Of a DNA stretch of 64,000 nt, positions 35,391 through 44,740 are shown piece by piece. Position 1 is the first letter of the stretch, and the number at the start of each line of letters is the position of its first letter. Under the pieces are notes generated by a model that was not told where the DNA came from, searched no databases, and saw only the letters and a program-made list of their open reading frames with translations. The translations under genes and the position numbers were made by a program. Source of the stretch: Candidatus Schneewindia gallinarum (GTDB taxonomy: Bacteria > Bacillota > Clostridia > Oscillospirales > Ruminococcaceae); contig CAJFUF010000013.1 of the NCBI GenBank assembly GCA_904420175.1, forward strand, positions 1-64,000. Reading direction: 5' to 3'.

Positions 35391-35843
35391 ATGGAAACAA
35401 CACCCATGAAGCAAACCGGCAGAATCATCTGCATTACCGGCTTGGTGGCGGTACTTCTCGAACTGCTGTCCACCCTAATCTACGTTATTTTCCCTTATAA
35501 CAGCACCAGTGCGCTGTGGAGCAACGAGCTGGTTGTTAAGTTCATGTCCATGATTTACCCTGTGCTGATTGCCGCTGCGGCTGTGTTGTTCTTTTCCATG
35601 CTGCTGTTTGGCAAGGACAGGGACTGCTCCCGTGTTTTGAAGGTTTGCTCAGTCATTGCCTTTGTGGCAGCGGCCTACAGCCTTGTTTACACAGCAACCG
35701 ACTCCCTGTTGATTTTAAACAACTCCTCCGTTTACCGTGCTTTTGGCGAGATTTTTTACAACATCCGCCTGTTTTTAACCTCCCTGCTCTGGCCGTCCTT
35801 CATTGTGGGCGTGCTGGCGGAAGGGCTGCGGCGCGCACGTTGA
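35391..35843 (+). CDS. hypothetical four-helix membrane protein
   Basis: 150 aa with four predicted membrane segments (about 10-30, 48-68, 82-102, 120-142). No family recognised. AAAAGGAGAG lies before ATG 35391. It follows DUF1294 by 18 bases, so they may be cotranscribed. Confidence 0.7.
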   Translation: METTPMKQTGRIICITGLVAVLLELLSTLIYVIFPYNSTSALWSNELVVKFMSMIYPVLIAAAAVLFFSMLLFGKDRDCSRVLKVCSVIAFVAAAYSLVYTATDSLLILNNSSVYRAFGEIFYNIRLFLTSLLWPSFIVGVLAEGLRRAR

Positions 35844-35980
35844 CAGACCGGGAATGGAATTGCGGCTTCTCTGCTTCTATGCTACAATAGGGGCAGAGAA
35901 GCCTTTTTATTTTGGGCGGGCCGCCGGCCGGAATTGGCGGCCGCTGCGTGCCGGAGCGGCGCAGTGAAGGAGAGTGAACA

Positions 35981-37069
35981 ATGGCACATATTATCATTGC
36001 CCCTTCAAAATACGTGCAGGGTGCCGGGGAACTTCGTAATCTGAAAACATATGTGGAAACATTGGGCAACAAGCCACTGGTTTTGGTCAGCCCCTCCGGG
36101 ATGCAGCGGGTGCGGCCTGCAATTGAGGAGAGCTTTGGCGGTGCGGAACTTGTGTTCGACGCCTTTGGCGGCGAGTGCTGTAAACAGGAAATTGACCGGC
36201 TGTGCGCCGTGATGGAGGCAAAGGGCTGCGACCTGGTGATTGGCGTCGGCGGCGGAAAAATTCTTGACACGGCCAAAGCAGTGGCCTATTACCAAAAGAC
36301 GCCGGTGGCGGTGGTGCCCACCATTGCCTCCACAGATGCACCGTGCAGCGCACTTTCCGTCCTGTACACTCCCGACGGGGTGTTTGAGCGGTACCTGTTC
36401 CTGCCGGCCAACCCGAACCTTGTCCTGGTGGACACCGACATTGTCAGCCGTGCCCCGGCCAGGCTTCTGGTGTCCGGTATGGGCGATGCGCTTGCAACCT
36501 ATTTTGAAGCGGCTGCCACGGCGGCCAGCGGAAGCGCCACCTGTGCAGGCGGCGCCGTTACCACCGCGGCGCTTGCCCTTGCCCGGCTGTGCTATGATAC
36601 ATTGTTGGAGAACGGCCTGAAGGCCCGGCTTGCGGTGGAGCAGGGGGTGTGCACCCCGGCAGTGGAAAAAGTGGTGGAAGCCAACACCTATTTAAGCGGG
36701 ATCGGCTTCGAGAGCGGCGGCCTCGCAGGGGCGCACGCCATCCATAACGGCCTGACGGTGCTGAAGGCCTGCCACGGCATGTACCACGGGGAAAAGGTGG
36801 CATTCGGCACCCTGACCCAGCTTGTGCTGGAGAACGCCTCAAACGAGCAGCTGGATGAAGTAATCACCTTCTGCCTGGATGTGGGGCTGCCTGTAACGCT
36901 GGAGGATCTTGGCATTACCGATCCCAGTGATGAGGATTTGATGGCGGTGGCCCATGCGGCCTGCGCCGATGGGGAAAGCATTTACAATATGCCGGTTCCC
37001 ATCACCCCGGAAAAGGTGTTTGCGGCCTTAAAGGCGGCGGATGCCATCGGCCATTATTACAAGGACTAA
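35981..37069 (+). CDS. gldA: glycerol dehydrogenase
   Basis: 362 aa iron-containing alcohol dehydrogenase family enzyme oxidising glycerol to dihydroxyacetone with NAD. Typical blocks: SKYVQGAGEL, VIGVGGGKILDTAKA, PTIASTDAPCSALSV, SGMGDALATYFEA, GGLAGAHAIHNGLT and the metal His in HGEKVAFG. AAGGAGAG lies before ATG 35981. It could serve glycerol released with the help of the GDPD at 27.4 kb, though it is not linked to it. Confidence 0.93.
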   Translation: MAHIIIAPSKYVQGAGELRNLKTYVETLGNKPLVLVSPSGMQRVRPAIEESFGGAELVFDAFGGECCKQEIDRLCAVMEAKGCDLVIGVGGGKILDTAKAVAYYQKTPVAVVPTIASTDAPCSALSVLYTPDGVFERYLFLPANPNLVLVDTDIVSRAPARLLVSGMGDALATYFEAAATAASGSATCAGGAVTTAALALARLCYDTLLENGLKARLAVEQGVCTPAVEKVVEANTYLSGIGFESGGLAGAHAIHNGLTVLKACHGMYHGEKVAFGTLTQLVLENASNEQLDEVITFCLDVGLPVTLEDLGITDPSDEDLMAVAHAACADGESIYNMPVPITPEKVFAALKAADAIGHYYKD

Positions 37070-37106
37070 AAAAAGCCCGGATGTCAAAGACATCCGGGCT
37101 TTTTTC
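37070..37106. terminator. bidirectional terminator
   Basis: AAAAAAGCCCGGATGTC / GACATCCGGGCTTTTTT with loop AAA, between converging genes. Confidence 0.92.
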
Positions 37107-37114
37107 TTTTCCGC

Positions 37115-38434
37115 TTACAGCGTATCGTCGTATTTCAGCATGTCCTGCCACAAGGCGTCATATTCGGCAGAGGTCAGGCCGTGGAACCCGGACAGGATTT
37201 CCTTTGCCTTTTTGGCCCCATCGTACAGCAGGTCCACTGCGGTCATGGCCATGGCTTTTGCCGGGGCGATGTAGGCCTTGTTCTTGTCCACCACCCGCAG
37301 GTGCTGGCTGTGGAAACCGCCTGCAAAGCCGCCCAGCGTGGGCTGGATGGTGGGCATGATGGAGGAGACATCCCCGATGTCGGAAGATGCGCCGCCCATC
37401 TCCTCTGTCTCCACCACAGGGCTGTCAAACAGGCTGCAGGCATTGTCACGGAACAGCTCGCTCATTTCGGCGTTCTGCCGGACGGGCAGATACCCGGGGA
37501 TGTCCTCAATAACAGCCTGCGCCCCAATGGCGTAGGCCGCCCCCTTAATGGCACGGTTGACACGGTAGTTGGCGTCCTTAATGGCCTCAATGCTGCGGCC
37601 GCGGACGTAGGCCTCCAGACGGACATCTGCCGGGACAATGTTGACAAGGTCGCCGCCCTTGGTGATGATGGGATGGACGCGGATGCAGTCGCTGTCCTTA
37701 AATGTCTCCCGGATGGAGTTGATCGCCATCAGGGCGAGGCTTGCGGCATTCAGTGCGTTGACGCCGTTTTCAGGACACAGGCCCGCGTGCGCCTCCTTCC
37801 CGATGAACTGCACTTTTTTTGTAACAAAGCCCACGCTGCCGGAATTGACGTTGACCACATTTTTGTCGCTGTTCTCCATCCCGTGGACCAGCATGGCCAT
37901 GTCGATGTCGTCAAACACGCCGGCATGGATAAGTTCCTGTTTGCCGCCGTAATAATGAATACGGCCCTGCTTCATCATCTCGCCGCGCCACTCCAGCTCC
38001 ACACATTCCTCTGCAGGGACCGCCAGAAATGCCACGTCGCCGCCGAGCGCATCCTTAACTCCGCTGAGCGCAAGCCCGTGCGCCGCCCCCAGCATGGCCG
38101 CAATCTGCCCGTTATGCCCGCAGGAATGCGCGGCGCCGGTGTCCGGATTGGCGTTGGGGTGCAGGGGGCAGACCACGGCGTCCAGTTCGCCCATGATGGC
38201 GACGGTGGGCCCCTCTCCATTCCCTTTCAGACGCGCCTTGACCCCGGTAATGGCCAGGCCGTCCTCATGGGGAAGCCCCAGCTTATCAAAGGTGTCCCGC
38301 ACAATGCCGCTGGTCCGCACCTCTTTGTAGCCCAGCTCCGGATGGGCAAAAATGTCGTCGCCGATGGCGATGATTTCCTCTGCATGCGCATCAATCGCGG
38401 CGCATACGGCCTGTTTTATCTGTTCTTTATTCAA
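37115..38434 (-). CDS. M20D amidohydrolase (AbgB-like)
   Basis: 439 aa metallo-amidohydrolase cutting N-acyl or aminobenzoyl-type amides. HPELGYKEVRTS, MGELDAVV, SCGHNGQIAAMLGA, VPAEECVE with the catalytic Glu and metal ligands, and a GSVGFVTKKVQFIGKEAHAG dimer domain. Starts at TTG 38434 after AAAAGGAGGGG. Diverges from a DUF5058 membrane unit with a second M20 enzyme beyond it, suggesting a joint uptake and hydrolysis system. Confidence 0.9.
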   Translation of the reverse strand: MNKEQIKQAVCAAIDAHAEEIIAIGDDIFAHPELGYKEVRTSGIVRDTFDKLGLPHEDGLAITGVKARLKGNGEGPTVAIMGELDAVVCPLHPNANPDTGAAHSCGHNGQIAAMLGAAHGLALSGVKDALGGDVAFLAVPAEECVELEWRGEMMKQGRIHYYGGKQELIHAGVFDDIDMAMLVHGMENSDKNVVNVNSGSVGFVTKKVQFIGKEAHAGLCPENGVNALNAASLALMAINSIRETFKDSDCIRVHPIITKGGDLVNIVPADVRLEAYVRGRSIEAIKDANYRVNRAIKGAAYAIGAQAVIEDIPGYLPVRQNAEMSELFRDNACSLFDSPVVETEEMGGASSDIGDVSSIMPTIQPTLGGFAGGFHSQHLRVVDKNKAYIAPAKAMAMTAVDLLYDGAKKAKEILSGFHGLTSAEYDALWQDMLKYDDTL

Positions 38435-38459
38435 GGGAATCCCCTCCTTTTCTGCCTTT

Positions 38460-38489
38460 ATTATAGGCGAAAACCACGGCGCTTTGCAA
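38460..38489 (-). promoter_or_regulatory. promoter of the M20D gene
   Basis: On the minus strand TTGCAA (38489-38484), 18-base spacer, TATAAT (38465-38460), 26 bases before the TTG start. Confidence 0.65.
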
Positions 38490-38619
38490 GGGGGGCTGTG
38501 TCCGAAACATGATAAAGCCGCAGGAAAAGAAAAAATTACAGTAGAATGTGGGAATTCACTGGACGAAATGTAAAAAATGGGCTATCATGGTAGTAACACA
38601 AAACAGGGGGGTATGTTTT

Positions 38620-39345
38620 TTGAAGGATTTTAATCTCAACAGTCCGTTTTTGTTCACCATTGCAGGTGCGGTAATCCTGTTTGTGGTGGCACAGGCCGTC
38701 TTTTTCCTGATAAAGGCGGTCCGCAGGGCAAAGGTCATCGGTATGGACATGAAGTCTGTCAAAAAGACCATGGTAAGCAGTGCGGTGTTTACCGTGGCGC
38801 CGGCGGTGTCCATCCTGCTTGGCGTAATTACGTTAAGCAAGTCGCTGGGTCTGCCGCTGCCGTGGATGCGCCTGTCCGTCATCGGCTCGCTGACTTATGA
38901 GCTGACTGCGGCAGAGACGGCGGCCACCGCCGTGGGGGCCAGCATTGCCTCCGCCGTGACAGACCCGGCAACCTACGCGGCCATTGCCTGGGTGATGACG
39001 CTGGGCATCCTGCCCGGCCTTATCATCATTCCGCTGTTCATGAAAAAGATTCAGGGCAGCATCACAAAGGTAAAGACCAAGGACAACAAATGGGGCGAGA
39101 TTTTAATCACTTCCCTGTTCCTTGGCATGATTTCCGCTTTCCTCGGGGTGATTTTTGCCACCGTGTCCGAGGGGCTGAAGGGTTGGATTCCGGTGTTTGT
39201 CATGCTGTGCAGCGCGGTGATTATGTCCGTTGTGGGCCTGCTTGTGAAAAAGTGCAAGGTGCGCTGGCTGGAGGACTTTGCGCTGCCCATCAGTATGCTG
39301 GGCGCCATGGCGCTGGCCATCCCCATTACCGGGGCCATTGTCTGA
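38620..39345 (+). CDS. DUF5058 family membrane protein
   Basis: 241 aa, about six helices, with conserved intramembrane stretches (FTVAPAVSILLGVITLSKSLGLPLPWMRLS, AETAATAVGAS) that look like a transport core. TTG 38620 is preferred because GGGGGG lies about seven bases upstream; the ATG at 38548 has none. Followed 13 bases later by a partner membrane gene. DUF5058 has no proven function; with M20 hydrolases on both sides an import role for peptides or acyl amino acids is my inference. Confidence 0.8.
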   Translation: MKDFNLNSPFLFTIAGAVILFVVAQAVFFLIKAVRRAKVIGMDMKSVKKTMVSSAVFTVAPAVSILLGVITLSKSLGLPLPWMRLSVIGSLTYELTAAETAATAVGASIASAVTDPATYAAIAWVMTLGILPGLIIIPLFMKKIQGSITKVKTKDNKWGEILITSLFLGMISAFLGVIFATVSEGLKGWIPVFVMLCSAVIMSVVGLLVKKCKVRWLEDFALPISMLGAMALAIPITGAIV

Positions 39346-39358
39346 GGAAGGGGGAGAC

Positions 39359-40024
39359 ATGATGAAAAAAGAACGAACCTATTTTGACTCTGTCCACTTT
39401 ACCGGGCGGATCTGGATGCTCAGCGCCGTGACGCTGATGCTGATGGTCCCCGCGGCCATCTGTGTATACTACAATGCATGGCCGGAAATTACCGGCGTGC
39501 TCAAAGGCCTGCTGGGCGTGGCGCCCATCTTCTGGACGGTGGGCGTGATTGAGGTGTTCACCTACACCCCCATGCTGGGGGCCGGAGGTTCCTATGTGGG
39601 GTTTGTCACAGGCAACCTGAGCAATTTGAAGGTGCCCTGCGCGCTGAACGCCATGGAAAACGCCAAGGTGGAGCCCGGCAGTGAAGAGGGGGAGATTATC
39701 TCCACCATCTCCATCTGCATCTCCTCCATTGTGACCATGGTGGTCATCTCCCTCGGCGTGCTGCTGCTGGGTTATCTGCAGCCCATCCTGCAGTCGCCGG
39801 TGCTGCAGCCTGCCTTCGACAACATTCTGCCGGCGTTGTTCGGCGGCCTCGCAGTGGTCTATGTCTCGAAGAACTGGAAAATTGCGCTGGCGCCGCTGAT
39901 TTTCATGCTGGTGCTGTTTATCAGCGTGCCGTCGCTGGCAAGCAGCGTGGGTGTGCTGGTGCCTGTCGGCGCGCTGATTGCCATCGGCGTGTCCCGCATT
40001 CTGTACAAGAAAAATTTATTGTAG
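39359..40024 (+). CDS. membrane partner of DUF5058
   Basis: 221 aa, about six helices, with a soluble cytoplasmic loop near 100-125 (NAMENAKVEPGSEEGEIIST). Segments such as FTYTPMLGAGGSYVGFVTGNLSNLKVP look functionally constrained. ATG 39359 follows AAGGGGGAG; an ATG follows directly at 39362. I do not recognise a named family. Its position between DUF5058 and an M20 gene suggests a two-part transporter. Confidence 0.75.
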   Translation: MMKKERTYFDSVHFTGRIWMLSAVTLMLMVPAAICVYYNAWPEITGVLKGLLGVAPIFWTVGVIEVFTYTPMLGAGGSYVGFVTGNLSNLKVPCALNAMENAKVEPGSEEGEIISTISICISSIVTMVVISLGVLLLGYLQPILQSPVLQPAFDNILPALFGGLAVVYVSKNWKIALAPLIFMLVLFISVPSLASSVGVLVPVGALIAIGVSRILYKKNLL

Positions 40025-40043
40025 CAAGAAAGAAGGTCTTTGT

Positions 40044-41483
40044 ATGTGGTGGCTGTTGTTGCTGATTCCGGCGGCTCTGGTGGTGTTTCTTGCGGTGATT
40101 TTTATCCGCGCGGCACTGTTCCGTCCCCGTCCGGAGGAGAAGAGGACGCCCACGGCGGTGACCCTTGACGAGGAGAAGATGACCCGGGACATGCAGGAGC
40201 TGGTGCGCTGCAAAACCGTCTCCTACCGTGAAAAGGGGCTGGAGGACGAAGCGGAGTTCGACAAGTTCAAGCAGACGCTGGAAGCGCTGTATCCCGCGGT
40301 GCACAGCACCTGTGAGAGGGAGTTTCTCGGCACCCGCGCCATTCTGTACCGTTGGAAGGGGAAGTCCGACAAGGACGTAACGGTGCTCATGTCCCACTTT
40401 GATGTGGTGCCCGTCAATGAGGACCAGTGGGAAAAGCCTGCCTTTGACGGCCTGATTGAAAATGGGGAGCTGTGGGGCAGAGGCACACTGGACACCAAGG
40501 TGACGCTGTGCAGCATTATGGAGGCGGCAGAGCAGCTGATTGGCGAAGGCTTTGTCCCTGAAAACGACATCTATTTCGCTTTTGGCGGCGATGAGGAGAT
40601 TGCCGGCGAGGGCGCGCCCCTGATTGTGGAGGCATTCCGGCAGCGTGGAATCCATCCGGCCCTTGTGGTGGATGAGGGCGGCGCCGTGGTGGAAGAGATC
40701 TTCCCCGGCGTAACGCAGCCCTGTGCGCTGATCGGCATCGGCGAAAAAGGGATGATGGACATTAAGATGACCGTGCGCTCCAAGGGCGGGCACGCCTCCT
40801 CCCCGCCGCCGCACACCCCGGTGGGCGTGCTGGCGAAAGCGGTGACCAAGGTGGAAAACAACCCGTTTAAGGGCAGCCTGTCCAAGCCTGCGGCGGAGAT
40901 GTTTGATACCCTCGGCCGTCATTCCACCTTCCTGTACCGGCTGATTTTTGCCAACCTGTGGTGCTTTAAGCCGGTGCTGGACAGCATGTGCAAAAAAAGC
41001 GGGGGCGAGCTGAATGCCCTGATGCGCACCACCTGCGCCTTCACCATGATGAAGGGCGGCAAGGCCAGCAACGTGATCCCGCCGGAGGTTTCCGTATACG
41101 GCAACATCCGTATAATGGGCGGGGAGACGCCGGAGACGGTGCTCCAGTATCTCAATGAGACCATCGGGGACAGCGACGTAAAAATTGAGAAGGTGCACGG
41201 GCAGAATCCCTCCCCCTATTCCCCCACAGAGGGGGCCGGCTGGGACAAGGTGACCGGCGCCATCCGGGAGACGTGGCCCGACGCGCTGGTGTCCCCCTAT
41301 CTGATGATTGCGTGCAGCGATTCCCGCCATTATGCGGGGCTGGCCGACAATGTGTACCGCTTTTCCGCCATGGCGCTGAGTAAGGAGGAACGCGGCTTTA
41401 TCCACGGCAATAACGAGCGGATTAAGCTGGACACCCTGCATACGGCGGCAAAGTTCTACTTAAGGCTTATTAAATCCTGCTAA
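40044..41483 (+). CDS. membrane-anchored M20 family carboxypeptidase (carboxypeptidase S type)
   Basis: 479 aa. N-terminal membrane helix at about 2-24 (WWLLLLIPAALVVFLAVIF), then the M20 domain: MSHFDVVPVNEDQWEKPAFDG, WGRGTLDTKVT, FGGDEEIAGEGA with catalytic Glu, and KGGHASSPPPHTP. Likely frees amino acids from peptides or acyl amino acids near the membrane. ATG 40044 follows GAAAGAAGG and is 19 bases after the preceding stop. Last gene of the DUF5058 operon. Confidence 0.9.
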   Translation: MWWLLLLIPAALVVFLAVIFIRAALFRPRPEEKRTPTAVTLDEEKMTRDMQELVRCKTVSYREKGLEDEAEFDKFKQTLEALYPAVHSTCEREFLGTRAILYRWKGKSDKDVTVLMSHFDVVPVNEDQWEKPAFDGLIENGELWGRGTLDTKVTLCSIMEAAEQLIGEGFVPENDIYFAFGGDEEIAGEGAPLIVEAFRQRGIHPALVVDEGGAVVEEIFPGVTQPCALIGIGEKGMMDIKMTVRSKGGHASSPPPHTPVGVLAKAVTKVENNPFKGSLSKPAAEMFDTLGRHSTFLYRLIFANLWCFKPVLDSMCKKSGGELNALMRTTCAFTMMKGGKASNVIPPEVSVYGNIRIMGGETPETVLQYLNETIGDSDVKIEKVHGQNPSPYSPTEGAGWDKVTGAIRETWPDALVSPYLMIACSDSRHYAGLADNVYRFSAMALSKEERGFIHGNNERIKLDTLHTAAKFYLRLIKSC

Positions 41484-41494
41484 AACATAGGAAA

Positions 41495-41530
41495 GGAGCC
41501 GTGCGGCGAAGGCCGCACGGCTCCTTTTTT
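41495..41530. terminator. bidirectional terminator
   Basis: GGAGCCGTGCGGC (41495-41507) / GCCGCACGGCTCC (41512-41524), loop GAAG, then T run. Confidence 0.92.
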
Positions 41531-41538
41531 TACTGGTT

Positions 41539-42039
41539 TTACCGGCCCATGGCCGCAATTTGCTGCGCGGCCTGCCGGGCGGTACAGCTGCTGACATCCA
41601 GCTTTACCGTGCGGACCCGGTCGTACAGCGGAAGCCGCGCCACGCTGCGTTCGATAACATCCGGCGCACGCAGCCCGGCGTCCACATCCCGCTGCAGCCG
41701 CAGGCGCAGCGCCTGCTCGGACACGGTCAGGGTAACCCGGTGGACTGCCACGTTTTGAAGGGGCAGGTTTGCGGCAATCCCCTGCCAGATGGCGTCCTCC
41801 TGCAGCACCCAGCAGAACAAGATGTTCTGAAAACCGGAGTTGCCAAGGAAGCTGCGCAGCAGGCAGGTGATGTTGTTTGTCACCATGCGCTTGTTTTCCT
41901 CATTCACCACAAAGGGCTGCATATCCCAGCACCAATCCCCGTCCAGAAAGACGTTGTGGGGCAGCAGCTTTTGCAACTCCCTGCAGACAGCGGTTTTCCC
42001 CGCGCCCATGGTGCCGCCGATTACATACAGATGCTTCAT
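41539..42039 (-). CDS. P-loop nucleotide kinase-like protein
   Basis: 166 aa AAA/kinase-type ATPase with Walker A GGTMGAGKTAV at about 8-18, LDGDWCWDM as a possible Asp/acceptor site and an Arg-rich lid (RLRLQRDVDAGLRAPDVIERS). Small-molecule kinase of unknown substrate. ATG 42039 follows GGGAGGAG. Third gene of prmA-rsmE-kinase, 20 bases after rsmE. Confidence 0.82.
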   Translation of the reverse strand: MKHLYVIGGTMGAGKTAVCRELQKLLPHNVFLDGDWCWDMQPFVVNEENKRMVTNNITCLLRSFLGNSGFQNILFCWVLQEDAIWQGIAANLPLQNVAVHRVTLTVSEQALRLRLQRDVDAGLRAPDVIERSVARLPLYDRVRTVKLDVSSCTARQAAQQIAAMGR

Positions 42040-42059
42040 TTTTCTCCTCCCCTGTATTG

Positions 42060-42785
42060 CTAGGCAAGGCCGCCCAGCAGAAGGTTCACTGCGGACAGAG
42101 CCGCCACTGGCGCGGTCTCGCAGCGCAAAATTCGTTTTCCAAGGGTGCACAGGCTTAACCCTGCGGCTTTTGCGGCAGCCGCCTCCTCTGGGGAAAAGCC
42201 GCCCTCGCACCCGGTGACAAGCGCCACGGACGCTGGGCTGTCCGCAAGCACGTCGGGCAGCGGCGCACCGCCATGCTCATAAAACAGGACCGCCCTGTCG
42301 AAGCCTGCGGTCTGCGTCAGCATTTCGTCAAAATCCAGAAATGGATGCACGGAAGGAAGCACCGCCCGGCCGGACTGCTTGGCAGCCTCCAGGGCAATTT
42401 TCTGATACCGCTCAAGCCGGCTTTTGCGCGCCTTCCCGTCCGGCCGGGCCACACAGAAGGAGGACAGAAAAAAGGTCACATCATTGACGCCCAGTTCCAC
42501 CGCGGCCTTGAGCACGCGCTCCGCCTTGTCCCCTTTGGGAAGCCCCATGTACAGTGCAAGTCGGAAGGGGTTTTCCACAGGGGAGGGGACGGGCGCGCCG
42601 CCGGACAGCAGCACCTCCCCGCCGGAAAAGGCCGTGATGGCGCACTGCCGTTCGCACCCGTTTCCGTCGCACACGGTCAGGCTGTCCCCCACGCGGTGGC
42701 GCAGCACCCGCTCGATATGGCGGGCGTCCTGTCCGGTGATGCGCAGCACGTCGCCCTCAATGGATGTTAGAAAAAAACGCGGCAT
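42060..42785 (-). CDS. rsmE: 16S rRNA (uracil-1498-N3)-methyltransferase
   Basis: 241 aa SPOUT methyltransferase acting on helix 44 of 16S rRNA. MPRFFL.., QDARHIERVLRHRVGD in the PUA-like N domain, then KGDKAERVLKAAVELGV, ARPDGKARKSRLERYQKIALEAAKQSGR, and the knot motif VTGCEGGFSPEE with GKRILRCETA. Starts 12 bases after prmA, the usual Firmicute pair. Confidence 0.95.
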   Translation of the reverse strand: MPRFFLTSIEGDVLRITGQDARHIERVLRHRVGDSLTVCDGNGCERQCAITAFSGGEVLLSGGAPVPSPVENPFRLALYMGLPKGDKAERVLKAAVELGVNDVTFFLSSFCVARPDGKARKSRLERYQKIALEAAKQSGRAVLPSVHPFLDFDEMLTQTAGFDRAVLFYEHGGAPLPDVLADSPASVALVTGCEGGFSPEEAAAAKAAGLSLCTLGKRILRCETAPVAALSAVNLLLGGLA

Positions 42786-42797
42786 AACGCTTCCTCC

Positions 42798-43748
42798 CTA
42801 TGGCCTGCAAACAATGCAGAACCAGCCCCCGTCGGACCGGATTTCCACCGGATTCAGGCCGGACTGCGCCAGCCGCAGCCTTACTTCTTCCGCCCGGTCG
42901 TCAATAATGCCGGAGGTAATAATCCACCCGCTAGGCTTTACCACCCGCTTCATCAGCGGTGCGGCCTCTATAATGACATCCGCCACAATGTTGGCCACCA
43001 CCAGGTCGAAGGGGCCGTACGGCTCCACCAGATGGGGCTGGGCCAGCACATTGCCCGGGAAAACCGTCAGCCTGTCCGTCACGCCGTTCTCCACTGCGTT
43101 TTCCCTTGCGGTTTTGGCGGCCAGCGGGTCGATGTCCACCGCCACCGCCTGCTTTGCACCCAACAGCAGCGCCGCAATGGACAGGATGCCGCTGCCGCAG
43201 CCGAGATCCAGCACCTTTTCGCCGCCGTTAACAAGCCGGGAGAGCTGCTGAAGGCACAGCCGGGTGGTGTGGTGGGTGCCGGTGCCGAAGCTCATCTTCG
43301 GGTCAATTTGCACAACCGTCCGGCCCTGCTTGTTATCGTACTGCTCCCAGGACGGCTTGACCACCAGCCTCTCGTCAATCTCAAGGGGTTTGAAGAACTG
43401 CTTCCAGTTGTTGGCCCAGTCTTCCTCCTTGACGCCGTGCAGCTCCACCTCCAGTGTGCCAAGGCGCGGATCCCCTTTCACCCGCTCCAACGCCTCCCTT
43501 ATCAGGGCAAGCTGCTCCGCCCCCTCGGGGGACTCCGGCAGATAACATTTAATTTTTGTGGGTGCTTCGGCCAAAGACATCAGGCTTTCGTCCACATAAT
43601 CCCACTGGGGTGTGGTCTGCTTAAGAAACTCCTTAAAATCCTCTTTATCCTCTACCACAACGCCGCCGACGCCCTGCATCAGTACGATGCCCGTCACATC
43701 CTCAATCCCCTCGGTGGTGGTTGTAATGCTGATTTCCGTCCAGTTCAT
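42798..43748 (-). CDS. prmA: ribosomal protein L11 methyltransferase
   Basis: 316 aa SAM-dependent enzyme that trimethylates L11. N-terminal [11 protein letters not shown] substrate domain; catalytic part with [35 protein letters not shown] and [14 protein letters not shown] 43748 matches the family N-terminus; the open frame upstream has no ribosome site. Heads the operon. Confidence 0.95.
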   Translation of the reverse strand: MNWTEISITTTTEGIEDVTGIVLMQGVGGVVVEDKEDFKEFLKQTTPQWDYVDESLMSLAEAPTKIKCYLPESPEGAEQLALIREALERVKGDPRLGTLEVELHGVKEEDWANNWKQFFKPLEIDERLVVKPSWEQYDNKQGRTVVQIDPKMSFGTGTHHTTRLCLQQLSRLVNGGEKVLDLGCGSGILSIAALLLGAKQAVAVDIDPLAAKTARENAVENGVTDRLTVFPGNVLAQPHLVEPYGPFDLVVANIVADVIIEAAPLMKRVVKPSGWIITSGIIDDRAEEVRLRLAQSGLNPVEIRSDGGWFCIVCRP

Positions 43749-43805
43749 GCGTGTCCTCTTTTCCCTTTGTTTTTTACCAGTATACCACAGCCGCCGCGCC
43801 GGGGG

Positions 43806-43834
43806 AACCGGGCGGCGCATTTTTTCATAAACTG
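43806..43834 (+). promoter_or_regulatory. possible sigma-K-type sporulation promoter
   Basis: AACC (43806-43809), 16 bases, CATAAACTG (43826-43834). Close to the sigma-K pattern AC-N16-CATAnnnTA with one mismatch. It sits 57 bases before the collagen-like gene, fitting mother-cell expression. Confidence 0.4.
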
Positions 43835-43891
43835 TACTGGGACGCGGGCCGCAGCAGACCCGTGCTTATTGCTGGGGAGGAGAGAAGTGCA

Positions 43892-44680
43892 ATGAACAAT
43901 CACGATACTTTAAAAATGAAATTTGTACATGGTGGGGCGGGGTGGATGTGCCCCTGCCCGTATGGGTGCTGTGTCAGAGGGACCGCTGGTGCCACAGGCC
44001 CCACCGGCCCACAGGGGGAGAGAGGAGAGCCGGGCCCCGCCGGTCCAACAGGACCGACAGGAGCAACCGGCCCCGCTGGAGCACTCGGCCCCACCGGCCC
44101 ACAAGGGGAGCAGGGGGAACCGGGCCCTACTGGCCCCGCAGGGGTTCCAGGCCCGATTGGCCCCACCGGCCCCATAGGAGCAACCGGGCCCACCGGCCCC
44201 GAAGGGCCCGCTGGTGCTACGGGCGCCACAGGCCCCACCGGTGCTACCGGCCCCACCGGGCCCGCTGGGGTTCTGCCGGAGGGTTCCTTCGCATCCTTTG
44301 CCACGTTTGGGGTTTTGTTTACAAACGGAAGCCTGATTCCTTTCGGGACAGCCACCGCGGACCCCTCCGGCCAGATTGTACTGGAGGATCAGCAGCATGT
44401 CCGGCTTTTACCGGGATATTATTTTGTATCCTTCCACGTGTCGGTACTGCTGCGGGAAGACGGCTATATGCAGATCACCCCCTCCTACAGCGGTATGTCC
44501 CACATTGAGTACGGGATTTATGTGAAGACGGCAGCGCAGACCACTGCTTACGGCTCCAATGCGCTGATTCTGCAAATTCCGGAGCAGACCACCTTTACGC
44601 TGGCTTACAACAGCAATGTGGCCAGCGTGGACGGGGCCGCGACCCTGGCTGTTATCAAACTGAACCCGTCCCTTCCCTAG
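43892..44680 (+). CDS. BclA-like collagen-repeat surface protein
   Basis: 262 aa. Residues about 30-135 are unbroken Gly-X-Y, mostly GPTGPxG and GATGPTG, forming a triple helix with many Thr for glycosylation. A cysteine-bearing N-terminus (CPCPYGCC) and a C-terminal jelly-roll-like domain from about 140 ([33 protein letters not shown]) follow the BclA exosporium plan. ATG 43892 has GGGGAGGAG upstream. A glycosyltransferase gene follows. The spore-surface location is inferred. Confidence 0.85.
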   Translation: MNNHDTLKMKFVHGGAGWMCPCPYGCCVRGTAGATGPTGPQGERGEPGPAGPTGPTGATGPAGALGPTGPQGEQGEPGPTGPAGVPGPIGPTGPIGATGPTGPEGPAGATGATGPTGATGPTGPAGVLPEGSFASFATFGVLFTNGSLIPFGTATADPSGQIVLEDQQHVRLLPGYYFVSFHVSVLLREDGYMQITPSYSGMSHIEYGIYVKTAAQTTAYGSNALILQIPEQTTFTLAYNSNVASVDGAATLAVIKLNPSLP

Positions 44681-44740
44681 CGGGGGCCGTGCCCGGCTTC
44701 CGAAAACAGCCGGGCCTACATACAAGAAGGAGGATGAGCC

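Noticed and set aside
37181-38512. 443-codon open frame on the + strand
   Set aside because: Shadow of the M20D amidohydrolase gene on the other strand.
39921-41441. 506-codon open frame on the - strand
   Set aside because: Antisense to the M20 carboxypeptidase; no ribosome site, and it crosses the boundary of two real genes.
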